From NCBI RefSeq assembly GCF_910592395.1, contig NC_088326.1:9307001-9367000 (forward strand): a stretch of 60,000 nucleotides of DNA, read 5' to 3'. The notes beneath the pieces are model-generated. The model saw only the letters and a list, made by a program, of their open reading frames with translations. It made no database searches and was not told the DNA's origin. Below, in pieces: positions 42,718 to 52,868 of the stretch. The stretch comes from Lineus longissimus. Taxonomy: Eukaryota; Nemertea; Pilidiophora; Heteronemertea; Lineidae. The number at the start of each line of letters is the position of its first letter. Positions within the stretch are counted from its first letter, which is position 1. Both the position numbers and the translations under genes were made by a program.

Positions 42718-43761
42718 ACCTGAAGGGAAAAGAAGGGCCTAGTAACTTATTTGAAGGAATCAATGTAAAAGATGTTATTGACTTATTTTTTTAACATTTG
42801 TTACATTCAAGATATTCGCGTCTAGCACAGGGCTGCCACGCCCAACCCTCTAAACTCTAGGCCTAGGCCTACAATTGATCTTGCTTTACAAAGGGTAGGC
42901 CCCTAAACTGAAACCAAAAGGATTTGTTGAGCCTAATAAGCAAACTAATATCCCATTCCATTATAGCATTATTATGGAAAGCGCACATATATACAATTTG
43001 GGCATCCTACTCCTCTCCCCTACGCCACCCCTCCCCGTCTGGCCAAACACCCCATATACCACCCCTTATAAACACCTTGTTGAAATGCAAATAATTGAAC
43101 AAAACAAAAAGAAACAGCTGAAATTTGCTTTAAATTGGAATTAGATGATTGTACTCACTGTAACATTTCTTCGCACGTGCTGTAGTGGAACAGACTATGG
43201 TGACGCTCTGCTACAATTTGCGGCCAAGACACGTGGATTTCAACTCGAAAATGACCGACTAAAAATTCTTCCGAAGTTTAAGCTATTTTGGTATGGGATA
43301 TCATATATTGCCTAGAAACATATGGTGTTATGTAGGATTACTTCCTAACACTTGGTGTGAACCAAATCAATCTTGGAAGATAGCTTGACCGATAGAAATA
43401 GTGGTCATTTTATCACTGCCTGTACATTTCTGGGGTGGTTTGCCTTATTTCAACTTGAGATTGACTTGGGTAAAGTCCTGGTATTTAAAATCTGTTTTCA
43501 CTCAACATGAAGGGAAGAATGTGCTGCTTCCGATTCAACACGGTAGAATACGACCAGATTAACCCTTTAGATCTGATGACTGGGTAAAGATGAAAAAGGG
43601 GGATTTTCATGAAGGAAATGCATTACCTGCTTGTACAGTGATCGAGCAGGGATGTTTACATAGCCTAAATGCATACCGACTTTCTGATAAGTGACGTCAT
43701 CACACACCCCACTACTGCAACGGCAATAGAAATGACTTTACGTCATAATAGCAGGGTGACA
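42718..43761. other. Non-genic stretch
   Basis: About 1 kb with no supported gene, RNA or repeat. Confidence 0.4.
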
Positions 43762-45627
43762 TCAACTCAGTACTTCAGCATGCACTGATATAGCAAGAAG
43801 GTTTTCGCACCAGCACTTCTGCGTGCTAGACGTTACAGCTTCACGTTGCCTCATAATAACGGTACCAACACACACTTGGCCCTTGCCTTCACCTATCCAC
43901 TTCAGCTGAGCGCCAGGCCCTTGGGCCTCTTGTTTATTGTACATATCTTCATTCGCAAATAGACCTGGCGGTAATTCTGGTCCCTTTCGAAGCAGCAAGA
44001 GATGATTCGGCATTAGAGGTTCCAAATCTTCTGGGTCCTCCGAGAGCTTGGTGATGGGGCGTCCATTAACGATGGCTTCGACTTCACACATCCGGGTTGA
44101 AAGTCCATCTTCTGATAGCACTTGTTCTTTGAGAATACTAGCCATTACCTTCCCAACTGATCTGATCAGTCTTTTCCAGACTCCGCCCATGTGTGAGGCT
44201 GCTGGGGGGTTGAATGTCCAATGGATATTTCTCTGACGCATGTGATCTTCAATCTTCTGCAAGTTCCACTCAGCCAATGCCTTCTTCAACTCCTTGCGGC
44301 CTCCAATAAAGTTTGTGCCATTATCTGACCGAATCCTTTCTGGTCGACCTCTCCTACTAATGAAACGCTGCAATGCATTGATGACAGCATATGTGGTAAG
44401 TGATTCGGCAACTTCTATGTGAATTGCGCGTGACGTCATGCATGTGAAAATGCATCCATATCTTTTGGCTCGTTTCTGACCTCTGTCCATTTTCACTTCA
44501 AAGGGTCCAAAGTAGTCCAAACCAATATGTGTAAATGGTGCCATTGGAGGGTTAACACGATCTGAATTGTTGTGTCATAGGTTTTCCTGCGTCTTACGAC
44601 AGTGTACGCATCTCGAGATTACCCTTCTGACGGCGACCCGTCTTTTGACAATCCAAAATCTTTGTCTTATCTCTGTGAGTGCATGCTCTGTCCCAGAGTG
44701 TCCTGTCAGGTTGTGGTAATCGTGAACAATTAGATCGACAATGTGATGTTTCTTTGGAAGTATCATCTGGTGTTTTACATCATGAGGCAACACAGCATTG
44801 TTGAGGCGACCGCCTACACGCAATACTCCATTTACATCTGACTGTGGGGAAAGCTTGTTGATGGCACGCTACTGGCTCCTGGTATCCTGGTTGATATCCC
44901 GCTGAGCAAACTTCACCAGTTCAACTTCTGCTCTCTTTAGCTCATCCACAGACAATCCGCCATCTTTTATTGGTTCTATTCCTATGCTGTCGTGATGATG
45001 AATCAGGGCCTTGTTACGTAATACCTTTCGTGCTCGCAATATCCAAGCAACCGATTTCTTCAGTTTGTACCAGTTGGAATGTCGCTCAATAAGCTACATC
45101 AAGATATCTTCGCTAGCAGCGGTCTTCCCTGGGTTTTCTGCTACATAAACCTGCAGCTGTGGTTTCTCTTCTAAGTGGATGCTGTCATCCTCAGGTAACA
45201 TCACACTTGGGGCCTGAGGCCAGTCACACTCCGGTTTCCAAAGAAAGCTTGGCCCATTAGTCCACCTGGTGCTGTCAATCAACGCGTCAGCTGTCAGTCC
45301 CTGGGAAACATTATCAGCTGGGTTGTTTGCTGTGTCTACGTGGCGCCACTGTGCAGGTGATGAACCTTTATGAATTTTGGCAACTCTGTTGGCGACAAAT
45401 GTCCGGAACCTCTTTGATTCGTTGTTGATGTAGTGTAATACTATCGTACTGTCTGTCCAAAATACTGAGTCATGGATAGGTATTTCAATTTCCCGTCTGA
45501 TGATTTTGTCCAGTCTTACTGATTCGACTGCAGCAGCTAACTCTAATCTGGGAATAGTTGTCGTTTTTATTGGTGCCAATTTCGCCTTTGGCAGACTCTC
45601 CCGTAACTGGTGCCAGTCAACTCCCAC
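43762..45627 (-). pseudogene. BEL/Pao LTR-retrotransposon pol fragment (RNase H, integrase)
   Basis: Reading from 45,627 downward: an RNase H part (TTTIPRLELAAAVESV, FWTDSTIVLHYI, QWRHVDTANNPAD), a linker, an integrase zinc knuckle (HDYHNLTGHSGTEHAL, CVHC), and an integrase core (HIGLDYFGPF, RIRSDNGTNFIGG, HMGGVWKRLIRSV). These are characteristic of BEL/Pao. Damage includes in-frame stops at about 45,091-45,093, 44,867-44,869 and near 44,572, a small deletion between the zinc knuckle and the core, and loss of everything upstream of RNase H. The expected catalytic Glu after GGVW is Lys. Similarity ends near 43,925; the last 55 codons are unrelated. No LTRs are visible. Confidence 0.88.
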
Positions 45628-45764
45628 ATTGCAAATAACCTGAAGAGTGACTTTTCAAAACTTTACAACATTTTTCTGGAAGAGAATAGGTGCAGGAACC
45701 TTCAGCCCCAAAAAAAAATCATTATCACCCGTGCATAAGCAGTGGGATGCGTTTAAATTTGGGG

Positions 45765-46070
45765 GATGTTACTACTGTCATTCTGACATACTGTATGTGT
45801 TACTACTGTCATTCTGACCGACTGTATGTATACAATCTGACAGACAAGTTGACAAATATTAGACACCTGAAGATGGACTGTAGGAGGAAAAGACATAAAA
45901 GTAATATTAAGAATAATTAAAGAATAATAACCCTTTTAGAATATCAAATGTTCGCTGAATTTAGGAGGGCAGCACATTTATACATGTTTCTACTGTCATT
46001 TATGACGTAAATTAAACAATGACAGTAGAAACAAAGTTGTTCTACAGTCATTTCTGACAGACAGTAGTAT
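45765..46070. repeat. Array of CTACTGTCATT-TGAC motifs in both orientations
   Basis: Copies lie near 45,772, 45,803, 45,990 and 46,042 on the plus strand, and 46,018 and 46,055 inverted. The pair at 45,990/46,018 forms a hairpin. No coding sequence lies among them. The array is similar in style to the GTTACACCAATGAC array at 34.3-34.9 kb. Confidence 0.65.
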
Positions 46071-46227
46071 CAATTTTAAAATTGTTCTGATGTTATCGCG
46101 TCCATTCAGCAGACTATCTCTTACTTCACATATTATGAGAGGGACAGTATTGCATGGACACACTTATTCACAACTTTTCAAGGGTCAAAACCACCCCTGC
46201 CATCTCTTAATGAATTATTGCATTGCT

Positions 46228-46395
46228 AATAATTGTGTTAGGCTTTGCTTGTTTTCTTCCATTAACAAGCAAGTTGCTTCAAAAAGTTATATTTTGAATG
46301 TGAATTCTGGTTTTGTGTTAGACATTGCTTGTTTTCTTCCATTAACCAGCTAGTAGCTTCAAAAAGTTATATTTTGAATGTGAATACTGGTTTTG
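46228..46395. repeat. ~83-bp tandem duplication
   Basis: Two head-to-tail copies share the words attgcttgttttcttccatta and cttcaaaaagttatattttg, the second diverged by a few bases. Confidence 0.8.
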
Positions 46396-46855
46396 TGCTA
46401 TTTTGCTTCAGTTCAAGATTTAAATTTTAACCCTTGCATCTAACCATCAGTTGATATTATTTGTTGTTGTGTTTCGTTGGCACTTACTTGTTCTGCCCCA
46501 GACTGACGACTCTCCGGAGGCCTGACTGATCATTTCCAGGTAAGTACGCACACGGGAGGCTCACAGGACAAGGTCCCCAATAATTATTAATCAATATAGA
46601 GCCGAAATCCACATTTTAATTGATAATGACATACAATCGAAAGCAAAAGAAGTAGAGTACTCAAACTAATTGTCAATAAAATTGCTACTCAAGAATTGAG
46701 ATGTGGATCTCTGGGTTTTGTTGCCTACAAACCAGTGTGTGCCTGTAGGAACAGTCAAGATCACAGAACCTACTAAATATTTGTGCATCACATTGACTCG
46801 GCCAGTTTTCTATTGTGCATCAAATGTGGATTTTGTGTGTATCGGACCCGAGACC
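46396..46855. other. Spacer with one strong donor-like site
   Basis: A consensus donor (TTCCAG then GTAAGT) on the plus strand at about 46,541 could end an upstream exon of the Harbinger transposase, but the sequence before it does not resemble that protein. Confidence 0.3.
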
Positions 46856-48960
46856 TCAGGTCGTCGAGAGCCCTGGATCCATGAAGACCAGTTGGAAATT
46901 TGCAAAATAATGGCCAAGAGGCGACTGAGAAATATTCACTCCATCTGGCTCATCAATGACCTGGCACCGGAAACTTCCCGATTTATCCAGTCCTTGCGGT
47001 GCAACAGAATTACCGCCTACAATATTGTATGGAGTTCCGGGTCTGCTGCTGGAGGAACTGTATGGGGTACTGGGTCGACTGTTAGCCAAACCGTAAGAAG
47101 AGCTTGGTATACTATTGGGGGTGTTTATGCCTGCTGGTACAGAGTGATATGGAGTTTGTCTATCAAGGGATGCATTTATTTGTACAGAATATCGATTAAG
47201 TGTTCCCATTTGTCCCTCAAACAGAATTTCATTTATAGCCTTCTTTGCAAGCAACTGTTGACTCGGGTTCATTTTGGAGAGTTCTGATGCCCATGCCTTT
47301 GCTATTGGCATATTTTCATCATTGGGTTGATTAAGGCGTTTGCATGCTAACGAAAGTAGTTCCTCCCTTTGATCACCATTGTCAGTTTTCGTGGTCTTCC
47401 TTCTCTTGTTCGGCTTACTGACGGAAGTAGTTGGAGCTTTCGTTACAACTTCCACCTGAAATGATATTTAAATATAGGAACAAATAATAGATTTGACGTT
47501 TTACCTATATTTCTAATACATTTCATTTCTAGCTACCGGCCACAGAGGAGGAATGGATTGAAGTGGCAGATGACTTCGAGAGGCGATGGAATTTCCCTCA
47601 CTGTCTGGGAGCGATTGATGGCAAGCACGTCGCCATAAGAAAACATGCTCATTCGGGTTCTTTTTACTATAACTACAAGAAGTTCTTCAGCATTGTGCTA
47701 ATGGCCGTAGTTAATGCTAACTATGAATTCCTGATGGTAGACGCGGGAGTAAACGGCCGCGTGTCTGATGGTGGAGTCATCAGTCATACAGATTTCGGAC
47801 ATATGTTGAGCAACAATGATTTGAACATTCCACAACCCGCCCCCTCCCTGTCGGCCCTGGCTCCCTACAATCTTTTGTATTATTTGGGGACGATGCTTTC
47901 GCTATGACTGAAAACTTGCTGAAGCCATACAGCCCATCAGCAGCAGGCGGTCTGAATTTGCAGCAGCGCGTAGAAAACGCCTTCGGGATTCTTGTCTTTC
48001 GATTTGGCGTTCTCCAAAGGAACAAACCAATTTCGCCCGAAAAAGCCTCAACGGTCACATTAGCATGCTGTTATCTACATAACTTTCTGAGACGGAAAGT
48101 TAGTTCATATATTACACGTGAGTCTGTCGATTGGGAAAACAAAGAAGGAGATGTTCAAGAAGGCTCATGGCGCAAAAAAAGTTACCCATACATGACCTGC
48201 AGAAAAACAGTAGCCGAAACACCACCAACAGAGCAAAGACGACGCGAGATAAATACCGAGACTTCTTCTGCAGTTATGGGGTTGTTCCTTGGCAATGGAA
48301 CAAGTGTTCTTAATCATACCATCGCTTATCAGAAAGAATTCACATCTGCTTTTGGACTCCCAATATTTTCCTCAGACGTATTGCATGACCCAGTATTATG
48401 TCGCTTATTTCAGACTTGGTACCACGACTAATCGCGACTAATTGTACCTTATGGGACTTCACAAATTTATCAGTTGAGCATTGTTAACCACAAAGTGTTG
48501 TAAGCTATCGTTTCGCATAGTGTTGACGTATAATTGGAAATAAATATTTCATACTCACTAAGTCATCCTCATCTTCTTCACTCAGTTCAGCTTCTGCACC
48601 AATTCGTATGGAACTTAAAGATTTTGACGGTGTCTCCTGGTCTTGCAAAAAGTCCATTGCATCAAAATACCACAGGGTGGATTCATAGACCTCATCAATG
48701 CCAGCCCAAGACTTTCTTGACTGCTGTACCTTATTAAGTTCTTTGCGGTAATTGGTTCGCAGAGAATTTAGCTTCTTCGTCAAGTCGTCCCTCGACGCTT
48801 TAGGGTACCTTTCCCTGTACTTTTCCAACAAAGTTTGATATGCCGCATCCTTCTTGTTTCTGTCACTATATTCTTTACTTTTTACCTTCCACAGAGCTGG
48901 AAGCTCACGATACAACTCAATGCATGTAAGCATGAATTGCCGCTCCTCCAGTTTGGACAT
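46856..48960 (-). CDS. MADF-BESS protein, two exons, hosting an antisense transposase in its intron
   Basis: Exon 1 (48,960-48,559) starts at an ATG and encodes a MADF domain ([46 protein letters not shown]), a Myb/SANT-related DNA-binding fold. It ends at GTGAGT. Exon 2 (47,455-46,856, acceptor catttcag) joins in phase and encodes a basic patch ([10 protein letters not shown]) and a BESS-like protein-interaction motif ([20 protein letters not shown]). The product is about 333 residues with a Ser/Pro-rich C-terminus. PIF/Harbinger elements typically carry a Myb/MADF partner that helps the transposase enter the nucleus and bind DNA. The opposite-strand transposase exon inside this intron (47,456-48,558) suggests the two form one element. 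Both exons are intact. Terminal repeats were not found. Confidence 0.8.
47533..48431 (+). pseudogene. PIF/Harbinger (HARBI1-like) transposase exon, one frameshift
   Basis: An acceptor (tttcatttctag) precedes [19 protein letters not shown], the family's typical exon junction. The DDE core is present: [10 protein letters not shown] (first Asp), [13 protein letters not shown] (second Asp) and [10 protein letters not shown] (Glu). Near 47,835-47,860 the frame changes within a C-rich stretch; the conserved [10 protein letters not shown] follows in the next frame and runs to a stop at 48,429-48,431. The N-terminal helix-turn-helix exons are not found upstream, where the antisense BESS exon sits. 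All three catalytic acids are retained, so one-base restoration or an assembly error would leave an intact core. Confidence 0.85.
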
Positions 48961-49180
48961 GGTGTCTCCGTGGTTTCCCGATGAAGAGTGAACAATAATT
49001 TGTCAATTATTATTGGCAGGAACCACCCACAGGCCAATTATATTGCACAACCGTCAATATAAATCAAATAATTTTGATTTTGCTCAATATATTGTACAAT
49101 GCTTCAATATGACAGGTAGACGGTCAATAATATTGCACAACCCGGAATATTGCACAATAATATTGCACGTGGATGGGCCG
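48961..49180. repeat. TATTGCACAA-rich repeat cluster
   Basis: TATTGCACAA or its inverse recurs about six times in an AT-rich block that truncates the LINE reverse transcriptase at about 49,180. Iterated AATAATATTGCAC words suggest a small MITE or repeat junction. Confidence 0.5.
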
Positions 49181-49963
49181 CTTTAGTTTCCAAACTCTAC
49201 AGTATTCAAACATACAATTAAAACCTTTTTGCAAGCCTTCAGGGGTGTCTGACACCATGATAGTGTCGTCTGCATGCAGTAGTAGCATAATTTTGATGAG
49301 ATTTCCAAGCTCATCTGTTACATTATATCTGTTACACAAATTTTCAATATGATGCAATGCTGAGAAATCCCTTTCTTCAAAGAAGGTTTCAATATCACTT
49401 AAAAATATGGAAAATAAGATAGGAGACAAATTTTCTCCCTGTCTAACACCAATGTTACTAACAAAAAAGTCTGAAACTTTACCATTACAGCTTATACAGG
49501 ATTTGATATCTTGGTACATTGCTTTGATGACCTCAAAAATTTTGCCCTTTACACCACTCTTGAAAAGCTTTTGCCACAAACCAACTCTCCAAACAGTGTC
49601 AAATGCTTTCTGATAGTCTATGAAGGCCACATACAATTTCCTATGGTAAGCGAGATAAATATCCACCAGGTTTTTCAGGGTGAAGATGTGGTCAATCGTT
49701 GTAAAATCTTTTCTAAAACCTGCTTGCGCCACTGAAATTGTATTCATTTTATCGAAAAAAACAGTTAATCGCTCATTTATTAAGGTGGTAAAAGGTTTCC
49801 CTACACATCTCAGCAGAGTGATTCCTCTATAATTATTTGGATCTTTTTTATCTCCCTTGTTTTTAAATATAGGTAAAATCAAACCCTTAGACCATACTTC
49901 TGGGATCAGCGAATACTTCATAACCAGATTAAACATCTTTGTCAATTTTGATCCACATAACAT
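49180..49963 (-). pseudogene. LINE reverse transcriptase fragment
   Basis: Motifs in order are PNNYRGITLL, AFIDYQKAFDTVWR (first Asp), GVRQGENLSPILFSIF and LLLHADDTIMVSDTPEGL. The canonical Tyr before Ala-Asp-Asp is His here (CAT for TAT). The frame is otherwise open but lacks the upstream fingers region and stops matching at about 49,190 in a TATTGCACAA repeat. Upstream, the frame overlaps the end of the endonuclease reading across the deletion junction near 49,950. Confidence 0.85.
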
Positions 49964-50788
49964 GCTGGTTTTCCGTTTCTAACACCACAGCAGATTTATT
50001 GTTCCACAGATTGTCTTTTATCAAAGCAGAGAGTCCACCACCCTGACCAGTTTTCCTGATCTTATGAAAAGTTTTGAAACGTGGGAAATCGCTAATAATA
50101 ATGTCACATCTGCTCAGTTTGGATTCTTGTATAACGCAGATATCGAATTTATTTATATAAGTCGTACTTCCACCTATCAAATCCCCGTGTCTTTTGCGCT
50201 TACACCTATGAATTGCCGTGTCTAAATAGACCCGTGTGTCAAATCCCCGTGTCTATTAGCCCCATCGAGCTCGATGGGGCTAATCGGGGGCTAATTTAGA
50301 CCCGTGTTCAACACGGGTTTTTTGATAGGTGGAATCTGAATAGCCCCGGCAATTGCAAGTTCTAAGACCCGGCGACAGATGGCGCGGTGTAGTTGCCTCG
50401 GTATTGCGCACGCGAAATTCCCCTCCAACGGGAAAGAAACACAAGAGAGCTCCCTACCTACAGCGCACCTGTCGCCGGGGCTATTAACCATTACTGATAG
50501 GTGTAAGTGCGCCCCGGGTTTTTTGACACACGGCGAAGACACGGGTCTTGAAAAAACACGGGGTTTTATGATAGGTGGAACTACGACTTATATCATAGAA
50601 TTGGGCTTTTGCATTTAACCCACACACATTTAAGCAAGACAGCCGTAAACCTTTATTGTTGTCACTTGCATAGCAATGTTCAAGTACATCAGTTTTGGCA
50701 ACTGGTAAACTCTCATTTCCTACATTTCCCTCTGTAGAAGTTTGGCCTCCTACGTTTCCCTATTCCCGGTTTGTAATGTTCATTCCGA
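49929..50788 (-). pseudogene. LINE ORF2 N-terminus, apurinic-type endonuclease
   Basis: From an ATG near 50,788 the frame meets a TAG after seven codons. It continues to LRLSCLNVCGLNAKAQFYD (the catalytic Asn motif) and then enters the MITE (50,588-50,160). It resumes as YINKFDICVIQESKLSRCD (catalytic Glu) and GGGLSALIKDN before jumping at about 49,950 into the reverse transcriptase. The C-terminal half of the endonuclease is deleted. Confidence 0.75.
50160..50588. mobile_element. 429-bp MITE inserted in the LINE endonuclease, TATA target duplication
   Basis: The inverted ends AGTCGTACTTCCACCTATCA (left) and AGTCGTAGTTCCACCTATCA (right, inverted) are flanked by TATA at 50,156-50,159 and 50,589-50,592. 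Inside is a perfect 24-bp palindrome at about 50,258-50,281, a CCCGTGTTCAACACGGG hairpin and a third GATAGGTGGAA word near 50,328. No coding capacity. The LINE frame reads cleanly on both sides of the insertion. Confidence 0.85.
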
Positions 50789-50840
50789 AATCCTCGTACT
50801 TGACATTTGAGACCCCTAGTTTGAAGAGGTCGTCACAGTT

Positions 50841-51694
50841 TTAAATGAAAACCTTGGACTCAACTTTCTGCCCATTTTTTGTCTCCTCTCGAATACACAC
50901 AATTTTACCGTCCATGGAGTAAACATGTTTGGCTAGTTTCTTTTCTTTCACGAACCGCATGAGGGATGTCCTCAGTGGTGTCAGGTCCTCAACAATAAAC
51001 ACGTTCTTGTAGTTTTCCTTTGCTTTGAGATTTTTCTTGTTGAACATAAATGCCTGCTTCACACTCCTTCGCACGAATTTGCATATGACTGGACGAGGGT
51101 TTCTCCCTTTCTTACCAAGGCGATGGGTGACTGAGATGTCGCTTTCCACCACCAGAACATCCATGGCCTGGCCAATCTCCACGATCTTCTTCCGTAGGTC
51201 TTCTTCCTTTTCGCCCTCAGTTTCCTGAAGATGAAATACCCGAATGCTTTCATTGCGTGTATATTGTTCTAGTTTGTCGTTTTCGTACTTTCCAACACGA
51301 ATTGCTGCCAAGAGTTTATCACATTTCCTGTCAACAGCCTCCGCTACTGATTCCCAAATGACCGGCTTCAGCTTCTCCTCGAGCATTTTGTCAAGTGATT
51401 CGGAAATCATTTGACTCAAGGCTGGCTTCAACTCTGCCACCACTTGATTGGCGATCAACCGTGTCCCGTTTACTTCATCACCTCTGCTGCCCGATGCACT
51501 GAGCACACCACCCAATGCATCACCATGCACTGTCAGGCCTATGTCCATTTTGTCATCAGGGACAGGGGCGGGGCGATCAAAGATCAGTTCTTTTTCAGCT
51601 TTACCTTTGTCCTGTCGCTTGGGCGTACTAAATAGAAAGCTGCTACCTATACCTCTCTAATGGTCATTCTTATTGTTATTGTTACTTCTTCCCA
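50841..51694 (-). pseudogene. LINE ORF1 protein with a nonsense codon after 12 codons
   Basis: An ATG at about 51,694 encodes MGRSNNNNKNDH, then an in-frame TAG (51,657-51,659), then open frame to 50,841. The body has a coiled coil (residues about 40-110) and an RRM-like core (VFHLQETEGEKEEDLRK, DISVTHRLGKKGRNPRPV, FVRRSVKQAFMFNKK) typical of LINE ORF1 nucleic-acid-binding chaperones. A downstream ATG at 51,548 could restart translation after the stop. Single-base damage; otherwise intact. Confidence 0.75.
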
Positions 51695-52868
51695 TTTTGA
51701 ACGTTTTTTCGTCAAAATTTACGAGCCAAATTGGCACAGCATGCACTGTATTTTCGGGCCATGAAAGAACTCTGAGAGAACATTGAGCACGTAGGTATTG
51801 CCATCTCACGGCTTCCAGGGGAACTGGGGGTAAGTTGCCGATAGCAGACATTAAGGATATAATATATATCTATCCCCTGGCCAAATTTCAAGTAATTTGA
51901 AGAAAATTTTAAGTTGAACACATCGACGGTGAAATTTGCCCGATTTCCAAGCCTAAATGTATTAGAATTGCTTTGAAAAATGGCAAAATTAGAGAATGTA
52001 GTGACTTTGAAGGCTTGTAACTTCGCGCGCGTTGCATGGATTTTAGTTGCCGATAACAAGTGCAGATGGCGATACCGTATAGAGCACCTCCACCAAGTTT
52101 GAGCTTATTTGAAGAAACTTCACTGTTGAACATTGGGGTCCTCAAAATCGACCATTTTCAGAATGTTGTAATTTCGTGAGAGTCCAAATCAAGAAAAACC
52201 CATTGATTCTTCTTCCTTAAAATGCAACAGGAGCACACTTTACATTACCTTGAGGATGTTTCGGTTGTGTATGGGTGTGGTGTGGACCTGGCCTGATTAC
52301 TCCAATGTGTGGTCCTGTTAGCAGGGTGTGGGCCGGATGTGGCCTGGCCGGGGGGGGGTCGTTATTCCTTGGAAGACCATTTTCAGAATGTTGTAATTTC
52401 GTGAAGATGATTCGGTGGTGCATGGATGTGCACCAACGTACAGCATCAGCAGTACAGGGTAAAACAAATGGCTATCTATCAAAATTTTAAAGAAGACTAG
52501 GAATTTGCTACATGTACATTCTAGAAGTTTTTACTTTTGATAAAAGTGTCAAAAGTAAAACAAAATTGACCTGGCACAACCAGTCTATGCGTTTGTAAAA
52601 AAAATATTGTAAAAGTTCTCTTCATACCATAGCACTGCAAGAGTCACTGTGAGACACCAGAATCTCAAATTGATCAGTACAGAATAGAGCACAATTTTTC
52701 TATTTATACTTGGCACCAATATTGATAATATAACTCCACCTCCACAACTTGAGTTATGTCGGACACTTGCGATCAGGTTTGTCCGATTTGAAAATACAAT
52801 GAATACAATACAAACATCTCTGCTCTGCTATCCTACATGTACCGGGTAGTTCTTTACATTTTCATTAG
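51695..52868. other. Non-genic stretch with diverged direct repeats
   Basis: The word ttttcagaatgttgtaatttc occurs at about 52,156 and 52,379, and ttagttgccgata-like units at about 51,835 and 52,045. These look like old tandem units of about 200-220 bp interrupted by a TG-rich insert (52,250-52,365). I see no gene. Confidence 0.4.

Larger units (their letters stand above)
49180..51694 (-). mobile_element. Non-LTR retrotransposon (LINE) relic, interrupted and internally deleted
   Basis: In minus-strand order the relic has ORF1 (51,694-50,841), an ORF2 start with an apurinic endonuclease (about 50,788-49,950), and a reverse transcriptase palm (49,963-49,180). A 429-bp MITE lies in the endonuclease. 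The segment between the middle of the endonuclease and the palm is deleted. The 3' end is missing. The clade is not assigned; ORF1 has an RRM-like core shared by L1- and CR1-type elements. Confidence 0.85.

Noticed and set aside
43762-43925. Continuation of the integrase C-terminus
   Set aside because: After FANEDMYNKQ the residues no longer resemble BEL/Pao integrase; the frame is open by chance.
46703-47287. Plus-strand 194-codon frame
   Set aside because: It is antisense to the BESS exon, which has the recognisable domain and splice site.
46560-49020. Terminal inverted repeats of the Harbinger element
   Set aside because: CCCCAATAATTATTAATC near 46,580 and a similar inverted word near 49,000 share only AT-rich similarity, and no TWA duplication could be fixed.
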